Part shown: positions 33,161 to 42,200 of the stretch, piece after piece | Layout: each line of letters starts with the position of its first letter | Numbering within the stretch: position 1 is the stretch's first letter | DNA from: Streptomyces sp. NBC_01235 | GTDB lineage: Bacteria; Actinomycetota; Actinomycetes; Streptomycetales; Streptomycetaceae | NCBI RefSeq assembly: GCF_035989285.1 | Contig: NZ_CP108513.1 | Location: forward strand, 9,486,001-9,550,000 | DNA: 64,000 bases | Direction: 5' to 3' | The notes under the pieces: generated by a model | Database searches by the model: none | What the model saw: only the letters and a program-made list of their open reading frames with translations | Told to the model about the DNA's origin: nothing | Program-made: the position numbers and the translations under genes

Positions 33161-34484
33161 GTACGGTGTGACCTTTCGCCCCCCATGCTCGGCAGTTGAG
33201 CCTGCTTATGCGCAAGGCAATGGCGGGCTGAATGGTCCAGGACTCTGCGCGAGGCGAATGCGATCCGCAAGAGCCTGGTCCGTGTCGAAGCACGCGGACT
33301 TCTCGCGGAAATACTTGCCGTGCACCCGAGTTGAACATACCGAGCCGCCTCCAGTGATGTCCGACACACTGGGGGATAATTCGGTCATAGGTGCTGAATT
33401 GTGCTGCCTGGCTCGCAGTTGGAAGGGCGGCGGTAGTGGCAACGGCGCCCGACCTGGCTCAAGCGAAAGGTTCGAAATGGTGCGGTCGTACGCCTCAAAG
33501 AGCGCGGTGACGACCGAACTGCCTTTGCCGATGCCCACGTTGCAGGCATGGGGAGCTTTGTGAGAAACGGCTGGACCGACCCGTCGCGCGGCTCGATCGC
33601 TTTACTCCCCGGTGTTCTTCCAGGAGCTCGTGACACGATCTCGGCGAGTGCGGTCGGGTCACGGCGTTCGTCGGATTCATGCTCGCCGTGGAGGATCCAC
33701 CAGAGCTTCGGGCGGGCCCTGTATGGCTGCCTCGTGGGTGATGCGGCGGGCGCTTCCGGTACGGGTTCGCGGCGTGATCGGCTCGTTCGGCGTGGCCGAG
33801 GCTCTGGACGGCGGAATCTCCGACCCCGGGAGCGGGCGTGGGCGGTCATTCGCGGCTGCGCCGCTGCTTGGGTCGAGCCACTGGCCGAGGATGACGACAC
33901 GCCGGCGGTGCAATGGGTGCGGGCCGAGGTGATGCTCGGCTGTGCCCTGCCGGCCGCGCTGCGTGAGGTCCGCACGCTTCCGGGTGGGCGGTTGGACCTG
34001 ATCGCCAACCAGGATCCCTTGGTGCCGGCCGGCGAGATGTTCGTGCCTGACGGGTGCGGTTGGTGTCCTCGTGCGGGATGCCTTGCGGGCAGGGCCGGTC
34101 CGCCACCAGCCGTGACCCGGGCGACTTCCCGGGGCAGGGCGGCAGTGGCGGCTCGATCAATGCCCGCAAGACATCGCCCACGATCCATGACGGGTTGACC
34201 TGGAGCGCCAGCAGGCGAATGATGTACGTATACGTCGTAAATATACGTCTCTGAAGAACTTTTGCTCGGCGGTGATCGATGATGCGGAACAGGACGCTCA
34301 TCCCGGGCGCGCGACAGCCGAACGGTACCGCCGTCGGTTTGCCTGCGACGCCCCCGCAGGTGACACCGACGGCGGAGCTGCCTGGCATCAAGGCGCACAT
34401 CATCACCGGGCTCGCAGTGCACCCCTGTCATGGCCTGATCCCCGGGCCGTATGGGGCCCGCCACAGGAAAGTGCAGATCCCGTC
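33161..34484. other. 1.3-kb region without intact gene; probable coding debris
   Basis: No open frame here has recognisable domain content from end to end. On the plus strand, roughly 33842-34060 reads with GC-rich third positions as VIRGCAAAWVEPLAEDDDTP, then VQWVRAEVMLGCALPAALRE and LPGGRLDLIANQDPLVPAGE. This looks like protein but matches no family I know and lacks start, stop and flanking continuity. It is probably a decayed gene. The A+T-rich motif copy B lies at 34229-34249. The stretch next to 33160 should hold the GH16 promoter. Confidence 0.45.
34229..34249 (+). promoter_or_regulatory. A+T-rich motif, copy B (upstream of RmlB-like gene)
   Basis: TATACGTCGTA, AA, then TATACGTC form an imperfect direct repeat at 34229-34249, 236 bp before the RmlB-like start. 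It shares TATACGTCGTAA exactly with copy C near galE (53283-53294) and closely with copy A at 23511. Probably a binding site of a regulator coordinating the glycan genes. Confidence 0.5.
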
Positions 34485-35501
34485 ATGACGAAGACCCGAA
34501 TCCTGGTCACCGGCGGAGCCGGTTTCATCGGCTCGCACTACGTCCGCACCTTGCTCGGGCCCGATGGGCCGCCCGGTGTCGGGGTGACCGTGCTCGACAA
34601 GCTCACCCACGCCGCCAACACGAACAATCTGGACGACGTCCGCCACGCGCCCGGCTTCTCCTTCGTCCGCGGTGACATCTGCGATCCGCACCTCGTCGGC
34701 AGGCTGGTGGCCGCACACGACCAGGTGGTGCACTTCGCCGCGGAGTCCCCCGCCGGCGGGTCCCTCCAGGGTGTCGACGGGTTCATCCATACGAACGTCC
34801 TGGGCACGCAGATCCTGCTCGACGCGGCCCTGCGGAGCGGGCTGCACACCTTCATCCACATCTCCTCCGACCATGTCTACGGATCCATACGCGCGGGCTC
34901 CTGGCCGGAGACCGACCCGTTGCGGCCCAACTCGCCGTACTCGGCCTCCAAGGCGGCGTCCGACTTGATGGCGTTGGCCTACCACCGCACCCACGGCCTC
35001 GACGTACGCGTCACCCGGTGCTCCAGCAACTACGGGCACCACCAGTCCCCCGAGAAGGTCATCCCGTTCTTCATCACCGGTCTGCTGGAGGGCAGAGCGG
35101 TGCCGCTGTACGGCAACGGCCTGAACATCCGCGACTGGATCCACATCGACGACCACGTACGCGGCATCGAACTCGTGCGTACCGGCGGGCGCCCGGGCGA
35201 GGTCTACAACATCGGCGCGGGCAACGAGCTCTCCCATCGGGAGCTGGCCGGACTGCTGCTGCGGTCCTGCGGTGCCGACTGGGGGATGGTCCGGTTCGTC
35301 GAGGACCGCGAGGGCCACGACCGTCGCTACTCGGTCGACTTCACGAAGATCCGCAGGGAGCTCGCCTTCGCTCCGCGCAAGGATCTGGCCACGGGACTCG
35401 CGGAGACGGTCGACTGGTACCGAACGCACCGCTCCTGGTGGGATCCGCTGCTGCAGCGGGCCCTGCGAGGAGGGGGCGACCACGAGTGGATCCGATCATG
35501 A
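34485..35501 (+). CDS. dTDP-glucose 4,6-dehydratase-like SDR with altered active site
   Basis: This 338-aa extended SDR has the Rossmann motif ILVTGGAGFIGSHYV at 6-20, Tyr152-X3-Lys156 in PYSASK, and the C-terminal RmlB-like segments RCSSNYGHHQSPEKVIPFF and RDWIHIDDHVRGIELV. In canonical RmlB the segment after HIS/HVS reads TDE, with Asp-Glu performing dehydration. Here it is SSDH (127-130), so the glutamate is replaced by His130. FAAES is followed by PAGGS rather than HVDRS. The protein may be a different NDP-sugar dehydratase, epimerase or decarboxylase. The ATG at 34485 lacks a strong ribosome site. Overlaps GH15 gene by ATGA. Confidence 0.85.
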   Translation: MTKTRILVTGGAGFIGSHYVRTLLGPDGPPGVGVTVLDKLTHAANTNNLDDVRHAPGFSFVRGDICDPHLVGRLVAAHDQVVHFAAESPAGGSLQGVDGFIHTNVLGTQILLDAALRSGLHTFIHISSDHVYGSIRAGSWPETDPLRPNSPYSASKAASDLMALAYHRTHGLDVRVTRCSSNYGHHQSPEKVIPFFITGLLEGRAVPLYGNGLNIRDWIHIDDHVRGIELVRTGGRPGEVYNIGAGNELSHRELAGLLLRSCGADWGMVRFVEDREGHDRRYSVDFTKIRRELAFAPRKDLATGLAETVDWYRTHRSWWDPLLQRALRGGGDHEWIRS

Positions 35502-37354
35502 ACGCGCCCATCGAGGACTACGCCCTCGTCAGCGACCTGGAAACCGCCGCCATGGTTGGCAGGAACGGTTCCATCGAGTGGCTGTGCCTGCCCCGTTTCG
35601 ACTCGCCGGCCTGCCTCGCCGCGCTGTTGGGCACGCAGGACAACGGGTTCTGGCGGGTGGCTCCCGTCGGCTGCGGCAACTGTACCCGTCGCGCCTACCG
35701 CGCGGACACGCTGGTCCTGGAATCGGAGTGGCAGAGCGGAACCGGCGCGGTGCGGGTCACGGACTTCATGCCTCCGCGTACTCAGTCGCCGTGCTTGGTC
35801 CGCATGGTCGAGGGCCTGTGGGGCTCCGTGTCCATGCGCAGCGAGTTGCGACTGCGCTTCCACCAGGGTCGCGTCGTACCGTGGATCCGGGCCGCCGAAT
35901 CCGGCACGGTTGCGGTAGCCGGCCCGGACGCTGTCTGGCTGCATGCCGACGGACCGGTGGAGGCGGACGGCCAACAGGACTCCACCGTGCTCGACTTCAC
36001 GGTCTCGGTCGGCCGGAGGGTCGCCATGACCCTGGTGTGGTCGCCGTCGCATCTGTACGAGCCGCCGGCACCGCTGTTCGTTCCGGCGGAGACGGCGCTG
36101 AAGGAAACCACTGACTTCTGGCGGCGTTGGAGCGGTCGGTGCCGCTATGAGGGACCGTGGCGGGACGCGGTGGTGCGTTCCCTGATCACCCTCAAGGCTC
36201 TGACGTACGCCCCCACGGGCGGCATCATCGCGGCGCCGACCACCTCTCTGCCCGGATGTGTCGGAGGGGAGCGCAACTGGGATTACCGGCACTGCTGGCT
36301 GCGCGACTCCACCCTGACCCTGTCGTGCCTGCTCCGCAGCGGTTACCGGGAGGAGGCCACGGCGTGGCTGGACTGGCTGGTGCGGGCGATAGCGGGCGAC
36401 CCTGCCCATCTGCAGACCGTGTACGGCGTCGGAGGGCAGCGGCTCCTCACGGAGACAGAGGCGCCGTGGCTGCCGGGCTACGAGGGATCGCAACCGGTCC
36501 GGTTCGGGAACTCCGCGATGAGCCAGTTCCAACTCGACGTGTACGGCGAGGTCATGGACACGCTCTGGCTGTCGCTGCGGGCCGGGATCCCCATGCCGGC
36601 CCATGTCTGGAACCTCGTCGAAGTACTCATGGGCCACCTCCAGCGGCATTGGGGCCGGCCGGACCAGGGGATGTGGCAAGTACGGGGTTCGCGGAGGCAG
36701 TTCGTCCACTCCAAGGTCATGGTCTGGGTGGCCGCCGACCGCGCTGTGCGCATGGGGGAACTGCTTGGCAGAAACGGGTCCTCGGCTGAATGGCGGGCCA
36801 TGCGCGAGGAGGTGCACCGGGAGGTCTGCCGAAAGGGGTGGGACGCGCGGCAGAAGTCCTTCGTGCAGTCCTACGGCTCGTCGGCCCTGGACGCCTCGGC
36901 ACTGCTGATCCCCAGACTCGGCTTCCTGCCCGCCGGTGACCTGCGGGTGCAGGGCACGCTGCAGGCGATGTGGCAGCTGAACCACGCGGGATTCATGCGT
37001 CGATACGATCACGACGGCGGTGCCGTGCACGGTGTGGACGGCATGCCTGGCGCCGAGGGCGCGTTCGTGTCGTGCTCTCTGTGGTACGCCCACGGCCTCG
37101 CCGCGACGGGGCATCCGCGGCAGGCCCGGGAGGCATTCGAACGGGTGCTTGCCATTCGCAACGACGTCGGTCTGCTCGCCGAGCAGTGGGACCCGGACGC
37201 GGGTCGTCAACTGGGCAACGCGCCGACGGCGTCCAGTCATATCGCCCTGGTGGAAACGGCGTTCGCCCTTTCATCGGCACCGCCCCGGAGCCGCCGTAGT
37301 GCGGCAGCGTCGCATGGACGTCGAGTTCAAGGCGCGCGGATCACACCTGGATAA
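35498..37354 (+). CDS. GH15 family glucoamylase/trehalase-like protein, C-terminus altered by IS
   Basis: This 618-aa cytosolic enzyme has the GH15 N-terminal beta domain (IEDYALVSDLETAAMVGRNG, then SIEWLCLPRFDSPACLAALL) and the (alpha/alpha)6 domain. ERNWDYRHCWLRDSTLTL near residue 266 is characteristic, with AEGAFVSCSLWYAHGL near 516 and LLAEQWDPDAGRQLGNAPTA near 560 containing the catalytic-region glutamates. Substrates in the family are alpha-glucans or trehalose. Coupled by ATGA to the RmlB-like gene. The last three codons lie inside the left end of an IS982-type element, which supplies the TAA stop, so the native C-terminus is lost or changed. Confidence 0.87.
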   Translation: MNAPIEDYALVSDLETAAMVGRNGSIEWLCLPRFDSPACLAALLGTQDNGFWRVAPVGCGNCTRRAYRADTLVLESEWQSGTGAVRVTDFMPPRTQSPCLVRMVEGLWGSVSMRSELRLRFHQGRVVPWIRAAESGTVAVAGPDAVWLHADGPVEADGQQDSTVLDFTVSVGRRVAMTLVWSPSHLYEPPAPLFVPAETALKETTDFWRRWSGRCRYEGPWRDAVVRSLITLKALTYAPTGGIIAAPTTSLPGCVGGERNWDYRHCWLRDSTLTLSCLLRSGYREEATAWLDWLVRAIAGDPAHLQTVYGVGGQRLLTETEAPWLPGYEGSQPVRFGNSAMSQFQLDVYGEVMDTLWLSLRAGIPMPAHVWNLVEVLMGHLQRHWGRPDQGMWQVRGSRRQFVHSKVMVWVAADRAVRMGELLGRNGSSAEWRAMREEVHREVCRKGWDARQKSFVQSYGSSALDASALLIPRLGFLPAGDLRVQGTLQAMWQLNHAGFMRRYDHDGGAVHGVDGMPGAEGAFVSCSLWYAHGLAATGHPRQAREAFERVLAIRNDVGLLAEQWDPDAGRQLGNAPTASSHIALVETAFALSSAPPRSRRSAAASHGRRVQGARITPG

Positions 37355-37782
37355 TCAATTCCCATGCCCGTGGAGACGTGAACAAGGGTGTCCAAGATCG
37401 TTGTGCGATGAACAACCTGGACACCCTCGCGACCGCACTCCACGAGGGAACCGACGACCTGCTGACAGCGGTTCCGCACATGGCCCCGTAGCGACCGATG
37501 GTGGGCATGGCGCCCAAGCTCACTGACGCCGAACTGGTCACGTCGGCGGTGATGCAGGCCCTGCTCGGCTTCACCAGCGAGGCCCGCCGGCTGCGGCACA
37601 CCCATGCCCACCTGCGCCCCCAGTTCCCCTACCTGCTCCAGCAACCCGGCTACAACAAGCGCCTGCGGGCGGCGGCTTCGCTGATCCGCCGCACCATCCG
37701 CGTGCCGGCCACCGCCACGGCGCTGTGGAGCGACGAGGCGTGGATCGTGGACTCCGCTCCGGTGGAATGCGGTCGCTCCGAG
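37345..37782 (+). mobile_element. IS982-family transposase remnant (5' part)
   Basis: The segment begins with an IS-end-like acctggataatcaattccca at 37345. From ATG 37408 it reads MNNLDTLATALHEGTDDLL, then an in-frame TAG at 37489, then APKLTDAELVTSAVMQALLG, RRLRHTHAHLRPQFPYLLQQ, NKRLRAAASLIRRTIRV and DEAWIVDSAPVECGRSE. This is the N-terminal half of an IS982-type transposase. It stops abruptly at about 37782 where an EAL fragment begins. Nonsense mutation plus truncation make it inactive. Confidence 0.82.
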
Positions 37783-37914
37783 TCACCGACTGGTGAGCTC
37801 CAGCCGCAGCGAGCCCGGGACCGGGCCCGGAGTACTCAGGGCCCGGGCCACCTCGCCGACGAAGCCCTCGTCGCGCCACTGACGGCCGGAAACGTTCACG
37901 CTGACGTAGCCGCC
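37783..37914 (-). pseudogene. EAL-domain fragment (c-di-GMP phosphodiesterase) caught between IS remnants
   Basis: The minus strand reads GGYVSVNVSGRQWRDEGFVG, EVARALSTPGPVPGSL and RLELTSR before a TGA at 37785-37783. It matches the EAL-domain segment YVSVNVSARQW...LATPGLVPGTLLLEITES of the intact GGDEF-EAL protein at 48712-51918. The 44 codons cover only a small internal part of an EAL domain with no start. It is a relic of a third GGDEF-EAL gene or a recombined copy of a neighbour. Confidence 0.78.
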
Positions 37915-37916
37915 CC

Positions 37917-38225
37917 GGCAACCCGTATCTCAAAGGAGCCCTCGGCCTGGCCGTCTTCGGAGCGGTGAGAACCAACAACACCTACCTGCAGGCCCGTTGC
38001 AAGCGGCTGACCGCCCGGCGCGGCCCGCTCAGGGCCCTGGTCGCCGTCGAACACTCGATCATCACTGCGATCTGGCACATGCTCACCGACAACCTCCCCT
38101 ACCACGACCTCGGCGGCACCTACTTCGCCCAGCGCGACCCCGAACGCGCCACCCGCCGTGCGATCACCGCACTCAACCAGCTCGGCTGCACCGTCACCCT
38201 CAACCCGATCCAGGCCGCAGCCTGA
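37917..38225 (+). mobile_element. IS110-family transposase remnant (3' part)
   Basis: In one frame it reads GNPYLKGALGLAVFGAVRTN, then TYLQARCKRLTARRGPLRAL, VAVEHSIITAIWHMLTDNLP and YHDLGGTYFAQRDPE to a TGA at 38225. This is the C-terminal (Transposase_20) part of an IS110-type transposase. The DEDD half is missing, so it is dead. The sequence 38226-38425 beyond it probably contains the right flank of the element and no gene. Confidence 0.85.
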
Positions 38226-38425
38226 CATCCAGAACCCGGACACCCGGCGGCCACCACGGCCACCGGGCGCTCAAACCTGCCCATCTCCACCCCGACCTGC
38301 ACCTCTTCGCGCGTCAGGGGGCATTTCGGATTGATCCGAGGTGGTCTCTCGATCGTCTTTGGGGCCGGATGGAGACCGAGCGCTCCTTGACGGTTCTGTT
38401 GCCCTTCCCACGGCGAGGGATCGCT

Positions 38426-39241
38426 TCAGCGGCCATCGGGCGACGAAGGGGGGCAATGCGATCCCCTCGGCTGAGCGAGGCGGCGGGCGGGCAAGGTGGC
38501 GGTGGGCATCGGGAGGCTGTCGCGCGCGGTGCGGCGGAGCTGTCGCATGTACTGCTCTCGCGGCACGAGAACGCCGCCCAGGCTGCGGACGTGCGGGCTG
38601 TCCCGCTGAGCGTCGAGCAGCACGCCGCCGGCCTGGGCGAAGCGCGCCGCGAGGTCCGTCACCGCTACCTTCGAGGCGCCGGGACGGTGGAAGAACATCG
38701 AGTCCATGCTGAAGACCGATCCGAGCTGGAGGCCGAAGACGCCACCGACCAGATCGCCGTCCTCCCACACCTCGGCGCTGTGGGCGTGACCCAGATCGTG
38801 CAGGGTGATCAAGCTTGAGATCAGCTCTTCGGTGAGCCACAGGGGGGTGCGGCCGGCGCGGCATTCACGGACGACCCGCTCGAACCGCCGGTCCAGGCTG
38901 GTCGACCACGGCAGCCGGTTGCGCAGCCGCCGGGCGAGACTGCGGCTGAGGTGCGGGGCCGAGACGGGCAGCACCGGCCTGGGGTCGGGCGACCACCAGG
39001 AGACGGCGTAGGGGTCGGCCGATTCCTCCCCCACGAGCCGGATGCGGCCCTCCTGGACCTGATCGGCGAAGACCACCTCGTTGAGGGTGCGGGTGTACTC
39101 GTTGGATGCCGGGAACGGATAGACCCCGGCGCGGTACGCCGCCAGGAGGCAGGCCGGACCGATGTCGGCGGAGAAGGCCACCGGACCGTCGGGCGCCGCT
39201 TCCCGCAGGTCCAGCGCCTCCCAGCTGGGGCATCGGCTCAC
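38426..39241 (-). CDS. aat: leucyl/phenylalanyl-tRNA-protein transferase homologue, biosynthetic type
   Basis: This 271-aa Aat-fold enzyme uses aminoacyl-tRNA to form a peptide bond on an amino acceptor. Hallmarks are LLAAYRAGVYPFP near residue 33, WWSPDPRPVLP at 82-92, DLVGGVFGLQLGSVFSMDSM near 163, PGASKVAVTDLA and LLDAQRDSPHVRSLGG. About 30 residues (ASNEYTRTLNEVVFADQVQE onward) are inserted between AYR...PFP and WWSPDPR compared with E. coli Aat. The start GTG at 39241 overlaps the stop of the A-T-R synthetase (GTGA), so the two are co-translated. The classic acceptor of Aat is an N-terminal Lys/Arg; here a synthetase-bound amino acid is more likely. Confidence 0.88.
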   Translation of the reverse strand: MSRCPSWEALDLREAAPDGPVAFSADIGPACLLAAYRAGVYPFPASNEYTRTLNEVVFADQVQEGRIRLVGEESADPYAVSWWSPDPRPVLPVSAPHLSRSLARRLRNRLPWSTSLDRRFERVVRECRAGRTPLWLTEELISSLITLHDLGHAHSAEVWEDGDLVGGVFGLQLGSVFSMDSMFFHRPGASKVAVTDLAARFAQAGGVLLDAQRDSPHVRSLGGVLVPREQYMRQLRRTARDSLPMPTATLPARRLAQPRGSHCPPSSPDGR

Positions 39242-42200
39242 CACCGTGCCGCTCCCTGCGCCTGGCTCTCCACCGGCCGGACGAAGTCGGCCTGTTGGAG
39301 GAAGTCGATGTAGCGGTCCATCATCCCCGCGTCCACCGGCGGAATGTCGATCCCGGCGTCCGTCAGCGCACGTTCCGCGTTGCCGCGGGTGAACTCCGGG
39401 AAAACGCCCTGGAAGTACATCTCGCTCACGGTGATGTCGGCGCGGGCGCACCGGTCGACGAAGAGCGGGACGAACGGGGTGATCGGGTCGGTGGGGTGCC
39501 CGGCCGCGTACTTCACCAGCGTGGCGATCCACTCGGCGTAGGGGATCGTCTGGACCGGGTAACCCCGCCTGCGCAGGCGCTCGGCGAGTGAATCCAGCAG
39601 CGTGGGACGGGGGTTGGTGAGGTGGTAGACCTCGCCGCGAGCGGGATGGCGGGTGGAGATGTGCCCGATCGCGCGGGCCAGGTGGTCGGCCGGCAGGAAG
39701 TCCAGCGGCAGCGGGATGTCAGGGCACAGCCCGGTCCGCGCGATGAAGCTGATGAGGGCGGCCATCTCGCTGCTGGTGTTCATCACGCCGGTTCCGCTGC
39801 TGCCCGTGATGTCCATCAGGCGGTAGACGGCGACCGGCAGGCCCGCGGCGGACGCCTTGTGCAGCAGCGCCTCGCCGACCCATTTGGTCTCCACGTATCC
39901 CACCGACAGATATTCGGGGAAGCGCAGCGGAGTGGTCTCCGTCGCCTCGCGCACGCCGGCCGGCCCGAATCCGGCGAGCACTGCCATGCTGGAGGTGAAG
40001 TGGACGGGGACGGCCCGGCCGGCGGCGAGGCGGATGATCTCGTATGTTCCGTCGACGTTGGCCGCGCGCAACTCGTGGTACGGGTAGATGAAGTTGACCT
40101 GGCCGCCGAAGTGGTAGACGGCGTCGATGACCGATCCCAGCTCCTCGAACCGGCTCGGGGACAGCCCCAGTCCGGGCTTGCCCAGGTTGCCGACGACCGG
40201 CTGGACGCGCTCGCTGAGCAGATCGCTGAGGACGTACCGCTGGTGGCTCGCGCGGATCCGCTCCATGGCGTGCCGGTCGTCGGAGGCCCTGACCAGGCAG
40301 AGGATCCGTCCCGTCGTCCTGCGAAGCAGCTCGTCGATCATGTGCGCGCCGCAGAACCCCGTCGCCCCGGTGAGGAGGACGTCGCCGGGGCGACGGGGGT
40401 CCGGAGCCGGCGCGCCACGGCCCACTGCCGGAACACGCCGATCGGTCTCGGCGACGAAGTCGACGCTTCCGCCGTCCGGGTGGGCCAGCGTGCCGGCACG
40501 TGCCTGGCGCACGGACTCGGCGAACGCGGCGAGCGTCGGATACCGCAGCAGCGAACGGGTCAGGTCGCGGATCTGTGTGATGCCGATGCCGAAGACGACA
40601 CGGGTCCGGGCGAGCATTTCCATGGCCAGCAGCGAGTTGCCGCCGAGCTCGAAGAAGTCGTCGTGCGGACGGACGCGGTCCACACCCAGGATCTGGCCCC
40701 ACAACAGGGCCATCCCCTGCGGCACCGGACGGTCGTCGGCGTCGGCCGTCGTCGCCGCGGTCCCGGGTTCCGGCACGGTCCGCCGGTCGAGCTTTCCGCC
40801 GGGCGTGACGGGCAGCCGCTCCACCCCGTGGAAGGCCGCCGGGATCATGTAGCCCGGCAGGATCTCGGCGAGTGCCGACCGCAGCCGTGCGGGCACTACC
40901 GCCTCGCCGTCGGCCGGCGGCGAGGCCGGCGTGAAGTAGGCGATGAGCTCCCGGTCGCCGCTGGCGCGCGTCCGGGCCACCACCATCGCCTGGCCGACCT
41001 CCGGAAGGGAGACGAGCGCGGCCTCGACCTCGGCCGGGTCGACGCGGAACCCGCGGATCTTCATCTGGTCGTCGACCCGGCCCAGGACCTGCACGTTGCC
41101 GTCCGAGCGCCGGCGGCCCAGATCCCCGGTCCGGTACATCCGACCCCCCGGCGCCGAGCCGTGCGGGTCGGGCAGGAACTGCTGTGCGGTCAGGGCGGGT
41201 TGCCGCCAGATACCGCGCGCCAGCCCCGGTCCGCCGATGTAGATCTCGCCGCGCTCGCCCGGCGGCACCGGGTGCAGTGCGGCGTCGAGCACGTGGACGT
41301 GATTGCCCTCCAGGGGCCTGCCGATCGGGGCGACGGCGGTGTCCGGCGCGGCGAGGACTTCCTCGTTCAGGTCGCAGAGCGTGGAGGTGATGGTGGTCTC
41401 GGTGAGCCCGTAGGCGTTGACGAGCCGCGCGCCGGGGATCCGGCGCAGAATGGCGCGGCAGTCCTTCGCGGTGACGATCTCGCCGCCGATGATGACGAGC
41501 CTCAGCGACGCGAGGCTCTCGTCGCCGTCCGGGACGGAGACGATCCGATGCCAGTAGGCGGGGGGCAGGTCGGCGACGGTGATCCCGTGCTCCGGGAGGC
41601 GGTGCAGCAGGTCGCTGGGCGCCCACGTATGTGTTCCCGCGAGGACGAGCGTCGCGCCGCTGATCAGCGTTGCGAAGTTCTGCTCCAGTGAGGTGTCGAA
41701 GCCGAGCGCCGCGGCGTGCAGCACTCGGTCGCCGGGGGTCAGTTCGTATGCCCGGGCCGCCGCGGTGAGGGAGTGGGCCAGCGACCGGTGGGTGATCATC
41801 ACACCCTTGGGAGGCCCGGTGGATCCCGAGGTGTAGATCACGTAGGCGAGGTCGTCCGGCCGGGGACCGTGTGCCGACGGCGGCGGTCCCGCCGACGGCG
41901 TCCGCGTGGCCGGTTCCCCGGCGGCCCCGGGGTAGACGATCCGCGCCTCGCATCCGGTGAACATCGGGGCGTGCTCGGGGCTCGAGACGACGAGGCGTGA
42001 ACCGGTCTCCCCGACCAGCGCTGCCATCCGGTGCCGCGGAGTCGCCGGGTCGAGGGGCAGGAACGCGCCGCCGGAGCTCAGCACCGCCAGCAGCGTGACG
42101 ACCAACTCGGGCACGCGGTCCAGGCACACGGTGACGACGGACTCCGCGCCGACGCCCGACTCCCGCAGCTCGTGGGCAAGCCGGTCGGCGCGGCTGGTCA

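Noticed and set aside
39622..41691. Long plus-strand open frame opposite the NRPS gene
   Set aside because: It is the antisense shadow of a GC-rich gene. It has no domains and the opposite strand encodes full A, T and R motifs.
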